This document shows, piece by piece, positions 23,289 to 34,084 of a DNA stretch of 64,000 nucleotides (position 1 is its first letter; every line of letters starts with the position of its first letter). A program made the position numbers and the translations under genes. The DNA is taken from contig JAFKAC010000086.1 of the NCBI GenBank assembly GCA_025766275.1, forward strand, positions 124,001-188,000, written 5' to 3'. Below the pieces are notes generated by a model, which worked only from the letters and a program-made list of their open reading frames with translations, made no database searches and was not told where the DNA came from. The stretch is from Lactarius indigo. Lineage: Eukaryota; Basidiomycota; Agaricomycetes; Russulales; Russulaceae.

Positions 23289-23418
23289 CAGCGCTTAGAT
23301 TGTACAGATCAAATGTAAGTAATCTACAAGTCCAATTAATCTAATCTAAAGCAGTCCATGCTGCAAGTCCGGTCTGTACGAGCCGCTAAGTGCGCAAGGG
23401 TCACTTATCAACAGCTTG

Positions 23419-24048
23419 GTAGGCAGCGGCGATGGCAGGGGGGAGGTTCTCCTGGTTGGGGTGAGGGGCTGGAGGGAAGACGGGGCCTTGGTCAGCTACT
23501 CACTCGTAGTTAATCGGTGAGTCCGGGGTGGCAAGGCAGGAGGGGACTAGAGCAGGAGTCAGAGAGCGACGAGGAGTCGGAGGAAGAACAGGAGGTGGCG
23601 AAGGAGAGCCACGAGGGGAGACAGGAGGGTGGGGGGTTGGGACACGGAGGGGAGGCGCAGACTCGGCACGGGGTTCAGGGGACGAAGGGACAAGGTTCCC
23701 GTTGAGGTTGATGATCTCGAGGACCTCTTCATAGAACTGGGCAGTGCTGGGGGACAGGGAACAAGGGGTGGCTTCTTCAGCTGGGGGGTAGGGGTAGACT
23801 AGTTCGGGGGTTGCGTCCCAAACAAGGGCGACAGGGGCAGGGGGCTCATTACCACTGAAGGTGGCAGGGGTGTAGGGGGCAGTGAAGCGGAGGCTGTCAA
23901 GACGGACAGCGGAGGTGGAGGGAACAGGGGAAGTGTGAGAGAAGTCGAGGGGGCTACCTTGGTTGTCGAACTCTGACTGGTAGCTGGCAGAATCTCCGTC
24001 CCACTGACCGTACTGCAAGAAGTCATACTCATAGTTATAGTCAGCCAC
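23419..24048 (-). pseudogene. Gypsy-A ORF0, first part (unknown)
   Basis: Starts ATG at 24048, only about 30 nt after the PBS, so it would be the first frame translated from the element RNA. The N-terminus is Tyr/Asp/Gln-rich (MADYNYEYDFLQYG), then Ser/Pro-rich with SPPPVLPP-type runs and no membrane segment. It is open for 182 codons to a TGA at 23500 and continues in frame to the Copia-1 insertion at 23418, then 16443. No homologous frame was recognised in the other chromoviruses here, whose 5' ends are gag. Role unknown. Confidence 0.6.
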
Positions 24049-24077
24049 TGGGGCAGCCTGGAGTCAGTCTATTGGTT

Positions 24078-24087
24078 AGACTGTCCA
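24078..24087 (-). promoter_or_regulatory. Gypsy-A primer-binding site, self-complementary to its own RNA start
   Basis: TGGACAGTCT on the minus strand, two nucleotides inside the 5' LTR. It is the exact complement of AGACTGTCCA at 24278-24287 in the same LTR, which starts 35 nt after the TATATAAG box. It also begins TGG, so tRNA priming cannot be excluded for this family alone. Confidence 0.65.
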
Positions 24088-24089
24088 AG

Positions 24090-24763
24090 TGTGATGACTC
24101 ACTGTCACTCGACAGGGGGTCACAACGAAGGCAGAGACTGGGGGCTGAGGAGGGTGTGGAGAACGATGAGGGAGGACAGAAGAACACAAGATATGCTCCT
24201 GGCTCAAAGAGGAGTAGTGGTGCACGATGAGTGGGGCACTCGAAGGAGCTGAGAGGCATAAGGGAGGATGTCACAAGTGGACAGTCTGAGGGACTGTCCG
24301 TAGAATTGCACCAGCTTATATACTACAGGGGGTGGTCTGTGCATAACTTTAGGGCAGGCTTAGGGCCTGTCCACGGGTGCTGCGCAGTACTGCGCAAGGG
24401 AACATTCTAGAGACATCTAACAATAGAGTCCAATCAGAATGTGTTTAAACATAGAACAACTGTGCCGCAGTCGATGGCACAATCTTGCGTCAGGATGGTG
24501 TGATTCCGCAGTCAACGCGGGAATCCCTGAGGGGTGGTGACTTGGTTGGTTATCTTCGTTGATTGATCAACAATCAACCGTTGATAAGTACATGTGTACA
24601 CAACATGTGGTTTGAGAGGCGTGACTGATCACGTGATCGTTTGAGAACAGAATTCAAACTCCGATTCGGAATTCCCCTTTAGGAAGGTGATTACATAAGA
24701 CCGGGCTGGCGCAGACCGGTCCTAAGCACCCTTGAGTCACGACCGAGTTATAGGTTTGTGACA
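24090..24763 (-). repeat. Gypsy-A 5' LTR
   Basis: 674 bp, same ends as the 3' LTR, flanked outside by CTACT. Minus-strand TATATAAG at 24315-24322. Confidence 0.95.
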
Positions 24764-25089
24764 CTACTCTCCATGCCACGTTGTGCTTAAATACATCTTC
24801 TAAAGGTGACATCACCTTGTCTGACAGAATAGGTATCTACAGAACTGGGGGTGCGTAAGGTTAACAGAGACAATTGACAGTAGAGAGGCAATGGGGCCAG
24901 CCCATGAGGGAGAAGGGGAAAGAGTTGGTAACAAGGGTAACAAGAGATGTGTATGTTTGGAAATAAAGAAGTGGTCAGCATGGCAAGGAGAATAATAGTG
25001 TGCTCCTAGAAATGGGTGTGAGAATGGTGTCATAGGGGAATACTGAGGGAGTGTGAACATGGAAAGAGGGGCCAAGGTGTAACAATAGT

Positions 25090-25768
25090 TGTGGGACAGG
25101 GGAAGGTCAGTGATAAAGTCCATTGTAATGGTTCCCCATATTTCTTCAGGTATTGTATTTGGTTGTAGAGGTACTTGGGTATGTGGTTTGATTTTAGTAG
25201 CTTGACATGTGGCACATCCATCAACGTAGGTTTTGACAAGATAGTCCTGGCCACCAGAAGTCCCAGGATATTAACTCATAGGTCTTCCATTCTCCTGGGT
25301 GTCCTGTGGCAATGTGATCATGATATGTTTTGACAATATCTCTTCATAGGTTATTGTGTTTTGGAATGTAGACTTGACCTTTGAACAAGATAATGCCATC
25401 TTCTAAGTTCCACTCTTCTAGGCCTTTAGCTAGGGATCAAGGGCTGTTCTTTAAGAGTGATTCTAAGGCCATACTGACTTCCTTGTCATATGTCTGTGTG
25501 TTTCTGATGCATTGTTAAAGGGTGGTGTCCCCTTGAATGGTTACTGCAGTTCTTTGTACTGTGTTGATGGAGAAATATTTTGTATCCAGGAGTACTTGTT
25601 TTTCATCTTCATCTGCTATCCCCTTTGTATGGTCTGGATGCCAAGACAGTGCATCAGATTTATTCTGTGTGCCTGGTTTGTGGATATGATGAACTGGAAG
25701 CAAGAGAGGAATAAGGCCCATTGGGCCTGATGACAAGAGAGTTTTTGTTTTGTGGTAAAGTAGACAAG
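25090..25768 (-). pseudogene. Gypsy-B RNase H to integrase zinc-finger fragment
   Basis: Decayed minus-strand protein matching Gypsy-A from the end of RNase H (PDHTKGIADEDEKQVLLDTK) through the H2C2 finger to MDFITDLPLSHNY at the integrase start. Multiple stops. Interrupted at 25769 by element C. Confidence 0.8.
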
Positions 25769-26735
25769 TGTAACGCCACTACAGGGGTGTTAGGTACAAC
25801 CTGTACCAAGTCAGTCAATAAGTGGTAGTACAAGCTCACTGGCTTGACTTCAGTAGAATGATGCACAAGGATCACAAGGACAAAGTCACTTGGATCATAG
25901 AGGGGATGCTAAGGCTCAAAGACCTAGCTATAGACAGGGATTGTGAGACAGGGAATGCACAAAGGCAACCTTTGTTAGATGAGTTTAGTTGTTACACAAG
26001 AAGTCTAGTCTACTGTACAAGCTAGGTGAGACTAGGTTTAAATAGCCAGCTGTGTGTATGTACCATATCAACAGATGGCACCATCATCTTAACTGGGAAT
26101 AAAGGAGAACATATAAGAGGAACAAAGGGAAGTCATAGTGAGAACAAAGGTGAATCATGCAGGCTCATGTGTGAGTAGAAACAAGACGGAAACTACCACA
26201 TGTCAAGCTTTATCAGTAAAAGGCTGTCAATAAGCAGGGCACGCGATAGGAACCAATAAAACATAATGTCCATGTGATCATACAGGGCTCGTATAGTATT
26301 GGGAATGTGTTGATAAGTGACCCGCACACACTTAGCGGTTAGCGGCTCGTATGGACCAGACTTGCAGCATGGACTGCTTTAGATTAGATTAATTGGACTT
26401 GTAGATTACTTACATTTGATCTGTACAATCTAGCACTGATCATTGCGTCATGTATGACATCACTGTACCTTATGATATCATAGATCCGGACTCTGCATTG
26501 TATTCAACGCCTTTGTACTTTCCTTTGTTCTATCTTTATCATGATATCATTATGATGTCATTTACTTCTGGACTCTCCTTGTTCTGTGCTCCTTGTTCTC
26601 CATTAGCACACTCCTTTGTCCCACATGTAGAACAATGTCTCTTGTATTCTGTGACCCTATGTTACTTCTCTTGTACAAGTGTCACTCTCCTGTATAGTAT
26701 AAGTAGTAGGCTTGTACACTCCTGGTCCACATCAG

Positions 26736-27362
26736 TGTTGATAAGTGACCCTTGCACACTTAGTGGCTCGTACAGACCGGACTTGCAGCATGGACTGCTT
26801 TAGATTAGATATACAGGACTTGTAGATTAGATACTGTTTGATCTGTACAATCTGGACTTATCATTGCATCACATATGACATCACTGTACCTCTATGACAT
26901 CATACATCTGGACTCTGCGTTGTATAACGCCTTTGTACTTTCCTTTGTTCCGTACTTAGCTTTATCCTTATTATGATGTCACTATGATATCATTTAGCTC
27001 TGGACTCTTCTTGTTCTCCATACCCTTGTTCTCAAAGCATCCACTCTTTTGTCCGTTTGTAGAACAATACCTTCTTGTATTCTGTGACTAGTGTTACTAG
27101 CGTTGTACTATTGTCACTGCCTGTAGGAGTATAAGTAGAGTACCATGTACGCTCCTGATCCACATCAGTTCTCACTGCTTGTGTGCAAGGTAAGCCTCTT
27201 GTCTCTCAATGTATAACATCAGTTCTCACTGCTTGTGTGCCAGACTCCATCTGCTTTACTCTGCAAGATCTCCCTGTCTCACCTCTGCTTCCAGCACTCC
27301 AGTATATCTCACCACAGTCTACTAGCCACTGTGAGTATACCTTTAGTGTCTGCTGTTCATCA
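26736..27362 (+). repeat. Nested solo Copia-1 LTR (intron present)
   Basis: 627 bp with target duplication ATCAG (26731-26735, 27363-27367), inserted at the start of the leader repeat of the outer LTR. The intron-like segment starts GTAAGC. Confidence 0.92.
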
Positions 27363-27537
27363 ATCAGTTTCTCACTGTTGTGTGCCAGGTATGTTCCCTC
27401 TTCTCCAATGTAACATCAGTTTCTCACTGTTGTGTGCCAGACACTTCTCTGCTTCACTTGCTAAGACCTCCCCTCTGCTGCTATCCAGTTGCTATCTGTA
27501 TCTCACCACAGTCTCCCTTGTCACTGTGAGTACAGGT

Positions 27538-28152
27538 TGATGAACAGCACACAGAAGTAGCATACTCACAGTGGACTAAGAGGACTGTGGTGAGATAGGC
27601 TGGGTGGCTGGGAAGCAGCAACAGGAGTCTCTAGCAAAGTAAAGCAAGAGTGTCTGGCACACAAACAGTGAGAACTGATATTATACATTGGAGGGAAGGG
27701 AGCTTACCTGGCACACAAACAGTGAGAACTGATGTGGACCAGGAGCGTTCATGCTACTCTACTTATACACTTTCTGGGAGTGACACTATACAAGGGATGT
27801 AACACAAGTCACGTACTACAAGACAGTTATTGTTCTACAAACGGACAAAGGAGTGGACGTTCTGAGAACAAGGGCAGAAAGAACAAGGAGAGTCCAGAAG
27901 TAAATGATATCATAGTGACATCATAATAAGGATAGACCTAAAGGAGAACAAAGAAAGATACAAGAACGCGTAGTACAATGAAGAGTCTGGATATGTCCAT
28001 ATGATGTCATTGTACATGATGTCATAGATAAAGAAGTCCTAGATTGTACAGATCAAATCTAATCTAAAGCGGTCCTAATTAATCTACAGCAGTCCATATC
28101 TGTAAGTCCGGTCCGTATGAGCCGCTAAGTGCGCAAGGGTCACTTATCAACA
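27538..28152 (-). repeat. Nested solo Copia-1 LTR (intron present)
   Basis: 615 bp with target duplication CAGGT (27533-27537, 28153-28157). Both leader repeats carry the AAACAGTGAGAACTGAT variant. Confidence 0.92.
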
Positions 28153-28232
28153 CAGGTTATGTCTTTGCTGTTCATCAGAATGGAATGATAAGTGCAGGAA
28201 AGAACAAGTCCAAGAGATAAGAAATCATAACA

Positions 28233-28245
28233 TTACCCCCCATTC
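28233..28245 (-). promoter_or_regulatory. Element C polypurine tract
   Basis: GAATGGGGGGTAA on the minus strand adjoining the 3' LTR. Confidence 0.8.
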
Positions 28246-28266
28246 AGGCTTGAAGATGCCTCGACT

Positions 28267-29783
28267 TCAGGACTCAGGGTCGATCAGGTCATAGATGTCT
28301 GCATCCAGGTTGTTTTCTGGCCACTCCAACACATCTCTGGGGCAGTAGTGGGTGCGTAAAAACAGGAAGGGACCTTGTGCCCCACACTTGCGACACATCT
28401 CATATTGGGGGCACCAGATTTCATTGTGGTTGGTGTTAGTGCAGAAGCATCGCCCACACCACCTCCCCTGAGTGTTGGAGTGTTGGCGGCAATGGTCAGA
28501 GGAGAGGGAACTGTAAAGGCCATGGTTTTGTCGGGGGACATTTCATGGCATATCTGCTCTTCTGCTTGTTGGGTGGTGATGACCTCAGTGACCATGTCCA
28601 TTCACCGAAAGATGCATTGGTGTGACTGATGCTCTTGACTCTGACAATGTCAACAGGCTGGTTGGGGTCTTGTAGGGCAATCATGTACGAGGTGGTGGGG
28701 GCTGTTGCAGTGGTAGCACTGTTGCCATCTAGGCCTGTCATGGAGTCAGGGGAACTCTACTGGCCCTCCTCGTCAGGTGGAGAAGGGAATAGCATGGTGG
28801 GAGTGTTGTAGCAGGGCAGGGATTGCTGTAAGATGAGCATATTCATCAGCGATGGTGGTGAGGGCTCCCACATACTGTAGGTGTCATTTGGTGCTTGCCA
28901 ACATCATGTCCACGGTGAGTCATTCGGCACAAAGTTTTCAGCCAGCCTCTTCCAGTTCCTTGTACTTTGTATCTAGCTCCTTCATTGCCGCCAGTCCTGT
29001 GCGTAATCGTGTTACTTCTGTGGTGAGGCGTGGGGAGTTGAGCTCAATTAGGGTTTCATCAAGCACACAGACATGGATGTTGTTTGGGTCAAAGAATTGG
29101 AGCTGCTCAGTGGTAAACAGGGGAGCTGAGACGTTGGGGTGTAGAGTTGACAAATAGACTGTTTCACCATAGCATGGCTGCCCTCTTCCCATTGTCCCCA
29201 CTACCTCAGTGAATCCCTTGCAATAGTAGATGTACTTTGCAATATGGAATCCACCCTCAGGTAATGGGATTTGCAATGGGTAGTATTTGGGTGATCCTGG
29301 AGTGTTTGAGACAAACAGAGCACCTGGGTTGTCAGTTTCTGCTTCAGGTGTGTTGGGGCAGTTGTAGTCAATTGGCATATGGGTGCAGACAGGAGTGAGG
29401 GGAGTAGGAGGGGATTCGAGTGGGGGTGGTGGAGTCGACTGTTGTGAAGATGGGGGAGAGGGTGCGGGTTCTTCAGGGGGTGGCATCAGATTTTGATGAG
29501 GAGGGGGTGTTGGTGAGTACTGGCCTTCTTCAGGTGTGGATGGGGTGAGCTCAACTGGTTCTCATTTGGGAGAGCGAGGCACAATGGGTACAGGGTTGAT
29601 GGTCATGGTAGACTGAGGGGAGTTTGCTGCTGATGGTGGTGGTGGTGATAGTTGGGGGATGCCAAGGATGGTGAAGGATAAGTTGGTGATGGCAACAGTT
29701 TCTCCTGAGAAGAGGGCAACTAGACAGGGATTGACGTCAAGGACATTGACCAAGGTGGTGTTGGAAACTGGGGTGGTGGTCAT
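28267..29783 (-). pseudogene. Element C ORF3: proline-rich, zinc-knuckle protein after integrase
   Basis: Minus-strand frames between the chromodomain and the polypurine tract. The N-terminal part from ATG 29783 is Pro-rich, then has a domain with GFTEVVGTMGRG and PNVSAPLFTTEQLQFF, then a helical stretch (TTEVTRLRTGLAAMKELD). After a frame change come CCHC knuckles CYHCNSPHHLVHDC and C-x-HCQSQEHQSHQC (one position now TGA), CGRCFCTNTNHNEIWC and a last Cys/His module, ending ADIYDLIDPES. Element D has the same order. Position matches an env gene, but no signal peptide or membrane segment is seen. A second nucleic-acid-binding protein is the simplest reading. Confidence 0.7.
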
Positions 29784-30352
29784 AGCATGTTGTGATAAAG
29801 GAGGGTAGGTGCGATGGGTGGTGTTTTATATCTTTTGTCCAGCCCCAGTGGTGGATGGGTATAGGTGGTAGTACTCCCTAATTGTGTCTTTGGTGTGTGT
29901 CAGATTAGTTGCCAGTTCTCACATATTGTCACTTGTGGGGAATCCTTTCCACTTGACTAGGAAGTGGGGTTTGTGCCCTCGGCCTCATACCTGGGTGTCT
30001 TCAATTCACTCCACTTTGTGTTCCTCTTCCCCATTGATAAGGTCAGGTGGAGGTTGGGTGAAGTTTGTCCCGTGCATCTCTGTTTCCTTATACAGTGTAA
30101 GAAGGTTTGCATGGAACACAGGGCAGATCTTCCATGATGTGGGGAGTTCCAGCTTGTAAGAAACATCTGATAGAACCCTTGTTATCTTGAAGGGTCCATA
30201 TCTTTTGGGGGCAAGTTTACTTGTGGGGTAGAAGGTATGGAGATTCATCCCTTCTAGCCATACATGGTCTCCTTGCTGATAAGGTGTGAAACCTGTCTTT
30301 CCTCACTGTGCCATGAGACATTGTGCATGGCTGATGCTATCTTGGGCATGTT

Positions 30353-31096
30353 TGTCATGAACTCCCCTGTTGCCTTTCCTTCGTTCTTCCCTTATCTGAT
30401 CCATTCCCTTTCTTGACTGTTACCCTTCCTGAACCTATGCTTCCCTTTTATCTGATTGTTCTAGCACCTTCTGTGCTATTCTTGTCCACCCTTCCCCTGC
30501 CTTGCTGGCATAACACCATCCCACACGACGATGACACCATTTTGCCAGCACATTATTCTATCTATAGCAACCAGTAGCACTATGCGCTCAGGCGCAATCC
30601 TGTACTATATAAGGAACCCTGTAGTGCGCCTTAGCTCCTTAGCTTTGGCTTAATCAACTATCTGCGTTGTATCTCCCATTGACTCCTTGAGTGCCTCAGT
30701 TCCTTCAGCACTCAAGCCCTTGACCCAGAACCTCTGACCCTTGACCCTTATCCCCTTTGGGTCATTCCCCTCTCAGCCTCTGTGCAGGCATCCCCTTGAC
30801 TTCGCTCTCATCCTCCTCTTGTCTTACTGGTCAGCCCAGTGACACGTGACCTTTGGACTTAGGCCACTGAGCTCGTCCATCGCTACAGACTCAGTCACCT
30901 TCACGCAAGGGGGCTGTTACAGAAGGACCTTCCCACCTCAGCGTAGGGGGATTGCCACAGACTCAGCTACCTTGGCGTAGGAGCTGTTACAGAGGACCTT
31001 AGGAGTTGTTGCACACAGTGCCAACCCGACTTGGCTGTCGACTGCCACGTGACAGGAAGCCATTACAGAAGACCGCGCCCCCGCAGAGGCGTGACA
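30353..31096 (+). repeat. Solo LTR 'I' in element C integrase
   Basis: 744 bp, TGTCATGAAC to GCGTGACA, with target duplication ATGTT (30348-30352, 31097-31101). TATATAAGG at about 30606 gives the orientation. Unrelated to the other families here; parent element not in this window. Confidence 0.85.
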
Positions 31097-31722
31097 ATGT
31101 TGCCTGAGAATGAGTAGTTCCTCCAATTGTTGGTCTACCGCAGGGCAACTCAAAGGTTTGGGGGTCCACGTAGTTCGGGGTTCCCACCCCATCAGGAGTG
31201 AGAATGGGGAGTGTTTGGTGGTGGCATTAGTCCACAAGTTGTGTGCGAATTGCATCATAGGTAGGACTTCTGCCCAGTTGTCTTGTTTCATGTTACACCA
31301 ATGTCGTAAATATTGCTCCAACCATTCGTTAGTATGTTCAGATTGCCCATTGGTTTGGGGGTGATATGCCGATGATATGTTCTGTTGTATTCCAAGTGTG
31401 GAGCATAATTGTCTCATGAACGTTGATGCGGATCTGGGGTCCCAATTGGATATGATTTTTTGGGGTAGTCTGTAATGGGGGTATACATGTTGGAGGTATA
31501 ACTTTGCTACTCCTTCTGATGTGATTGTTTCATTACAGGGAATGAATATGGCTGCCTTTGAGCAGTTGTGGTTGGTAATAGTGAGGATCGAATTGTATCC
31601 ATGGGAATGGGGGAGTTTTACAATGAAATCCATGGATACCACCTCAAACGGTTCCACAGATGGATTGGTCGTAATAGGGAATAGGTGTGGCTTTTGCTGG
31701 TGGGGGTTGATCTTATTGCTTT

Positions 31723-32300
31723 TGATGAACAGCACACATGAAACTATACTCACAGTGGACTAGGGGACTGTGGTGAGATATAGAGGGTGGCTGGAAGCTG
31801 AGGGTAACAGGGAGTCTTGCAGAGTAAAGCAAGGGGAGTCTGGCACACAACAGTGAGGAACTGATATTATATTAGAGAGGAGGGGACATACCTGGCACAC
31901 AACAGTGAGGAACTGATGTGGACCAGGAGTGTACATGGTACTCTACTTATACTCATACAGGGAGTGACAGTACTACAAGGTGAGTAACGCCCAGTCACAG
32001 AATACAAGACGCATTGTTCTATACAGGACACAAAGGAGTGGATATAAAGAGAACAAGGTGATGAGAACAAGAAGAGTCCAGAGCAGGATGATATCATAGT
32101 GACATCATAATAAAGATAAGAACAAAAGTAGAACAAAGGAATGTAGTACAATAGTAAGTCCGGAATAGTCCATATGATGTCATATACATGTGATGTCATG
32201 GTCCAGATTGTACAGATCAAAATAAATAATCTAATCTACTGTAGTCTGTTATCTACAAGTCCATTTGAGCCACTAAGTGTGCACAGGCTACTTATCAATA
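31723..32300 (-). repeat. Solo Copia-1 LTR (intron present)
   Basis: 578 bp, TGATGAACAGC to TTATCAATA, with target duplication GCTTT (31718-31722, 32301-32305). Both leader repeats are of the AACAGTGAGGAACTGAT type. Confidence 0.92.
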
Positions 32301-32488
32301 GCTTTGACATGTGGTGCAGCCTTTGATGTAGGCTTCTACATCTTTTTGCATGTTTGGCCACCAGAAGTCACATTGTACCAGTTTGAGTGTATTTGTGATT
32401 CCTGGGTGTCTGGCACTTGGTGTATCATGGAAAAAGGTAATCACCCCCTGTTTAAGATTGTTGTTTCCCACAACAATGAGGGCATTGC

Positions 32489-33045
32489 TGATGAACAGCA
32501 CAGATAGGAAGCATACTCACAGTGGCAAAGGTGACTGTGGTGAGATATGCAGAGAGTGCTTGAAGCAGCAACAGGAGTTGTCTTTAGAAGTGGAGCAGAG
32601 GGTGTCTGGCACACAACAGTGAGGAACTGATGTGGACCAGGAGTGTACATGGTACTCTACTTATACTCCTACAGAGAGTGACACTAATATAATGTAGGTA
32701 ACACTAGTGACAAAGTACAAGGGTGGTATTGTTCTACAAATGGACAAGGGAGTGGATGCTTTGAGAACAAGGCAAGGAGAACAAGGAGAGTCCAGAGCCA
32801 AATGATATCATAGTGACATCATAATAAAGATAAGAACAAAAGACAGAACAAAGGGACATAGTACAATGAAAAGTCTGGAAGGAGTCCATATGATGTCATT
32901 GTACATGATGTCATAAATAAGCTAGGAAGTCCAAGATTGTACAGATCATATAATCTAATCTACAAGTTCAATATATCTTATCTAAAGCAGTCCATATCTG
33001 CAAGTCCTTTTGAGCTGCTAAGTGTGCAAGGGTCACTTATCAACA
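32489..33045 (-). repeat. Solo Copia-1 LTR (intron absent)
   Basis: 557 bp with target duplication ATTGC (32484-32488, 33046-33050). Single leader repeat. Confidence 0.92.
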
Positions 33046-34084
33046 ATTGCCTTTCCACCATAGGCCATTGTGTTTCTTTAAGTTATGGGGTTCAATCCAT
33101 GGGAGTAGTGTTGTTTCATCCATATTTTGTGCAATTTGGCACCATATGTCCATGTCATGCATGGATGTTTGGGTAACTTTTAGGAATACTTCTTTTGGTA
33201 ATACCATGATGTGGTCATTATCTGTCATGCTGTCATCATAGTCTGGGTGTCTAGATAGTGAGTCTGCCTGTGTATTCTTCATACCAGGGATGTGTTTGAG
33301 TACAAAGTTGTATTCTGAGAGTTCTTGGAATTCTCGGGTGACTTGTCTGCTGATTTTTTGTGGTCCCTTCCAGTACTGAAGGTTTGCATGGTTGGTATGG
33401 ATAGTTATGAGATGGGAAGATCCTATTAGGTATGTACGCCATGTCCATAGAGCCTTAACAATGGCAAGTAGTTCTCAGTCATAGATGTTGTAATTTTGTT
33501 TGGCCTCTGTCAGGGATTCAGAGTAGAATGCAACTGGGTGGAGCTTTCAGTCTTCCCCCTTTTGGTTTAACACAGCTCCTAGGGTGTAACTAGAGGCATC
33601 TACTTCAATCTCAAAGGTTTGATCTCAAAGGGTTGATCCAGTTGAGGAAAGAGGAGTACTGGTTCACTGCTGATTTGTTCCTTGATAGTGTCAAACACTT
33701 TTTATCTTGCCTCTGTCCATTCCCATGGTGTATTCTTTTTTGTGAGATTGTGTAAAGGTCTAGCGATGGTTGAAAAGCCTTGTATGAAACACCTATAGAA
33801 GTTACAGAATCTTAGGAAGGCCTGTACTTCCTTGAGGGAGTTTGGCACCTTCCAATTGCATACACCTTGTACTTTTATGGGGTCCATCCATAGTTTGCCA
33901 TGTCTGATGATCAGTCCCAGGTACTCCACCTCGTAGACTTTGAAGATACACTTCTCTGGTTTAATGTAGAGATCATGTTCATCGCATAGGTTTAGGACTT
34001 GATGTAGGATGTTCCTGTGGTGTTTGAGGTTGTCTGGTGTTGTGATTAGGATGTTGTCCATGTATACAATGACCTCTCCCATTA

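Larger units (their letters stand above)
16444..23413 (-). repeat. Solo Copia-1 LTR containing the full-length Copia-1
   Basis: Own sequence 16444-16941 and 23289-23413, minus orientation. Target duplication GCTTG (16439-16443, 23414-23418) lies in Gypsy-A ORF0. The leader intron is present, with both repeats of the GCAGTGAGAGAACTGAT type. Confidence 0.93.
7949..24763 (-). mobile_element. Gypsy-A, full-length chromovirus with extra 5' ORF
   Basis: Minus-strand Ty3/Gypsy element with 674-bp LTRs and target duplication CTACT (7944-7948, 24764-24768). It is about 9.8 kb once the 6,975-bp Copia-1 block and its duplicated target are removed. Order on the minus strand: 5' LTR, PBS, long unknown ORF0, gag, pol (protease, RT, RNase H, integrase, chromodomain), polypurine tract, 3' LTR. 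The LTRs differ at roughly 25 of 674 sites, nearly all transitions and mostly at CpG-derived sites. Pol has three in-frame TGA codons, so this copy is inactive. Confidence 0.95.
7767..25084 (+). repeat. Solo LTR 'J', split by Gypsy-A
   Basis: Own sequence 7767-7948 and 24769-25084, about 498 bp. It starts TGTCACGCTC and ends GTGTAACA, with ATAGT on both sides (7762-7766, 25085-25089). Gypsy-B integrase sequence abuts both ends. No coding capacity. The parent family is not otherwise seen in this window. Its orientation is uncertain; the strand is nominal. Confidence 0.65.
26308..28177 (+). repeat. Solo Copia-1 LTR (intron present), itself split twice
   Basis: Own sequence 26308-26735, 27368-27537 and 28158-28177. 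Target duplication GAATG (26303-26307, 28178-28182) inside the element C LTR. Both leader repeats read TTTCTCACTGTTGTG. Confidence 0.92.
25769..28232 (-). repeat. Element C 3' LTR, split by three Copia-1 LTRs
   Basis: Own sequence 25769-26307 and 28183-28232, TGTAACGCC...CATAACA. Pairs with 37636-38223. Confidence 0.93.

Noticed and set aside
24078..24087. tRNA priming of Gypsy-A from the TGG at the PBS start
   Set aside because: Not excluded for A alone, but the other three families lack TGG and all four pair with their own RNA start at the same distance from TATA.
7762..25092. Possible hAT-type DNA transposon, because ATAGTTGT (8 bp) flanks the J element
   Set aside because: No terminal inverted repeat is convincing. 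Moving the boundary gives TG...CA ends with a 5-bp ATAGT duplication, which fits a solo LTR better.
28267..29783. ORF3 as a retroviral-type envelope gene
   Set aside because: Position fits, but there is no signal peptide, transmembrane helix or fusion-like segment, and the C-terminus is made of CCHC modules.
30938..31100. Extension of the element C integrase frame to 30938
   Set aside because: That part lies in solo LTR I; the true integrase frame stops at its target duplication and resumes beyond 30352.
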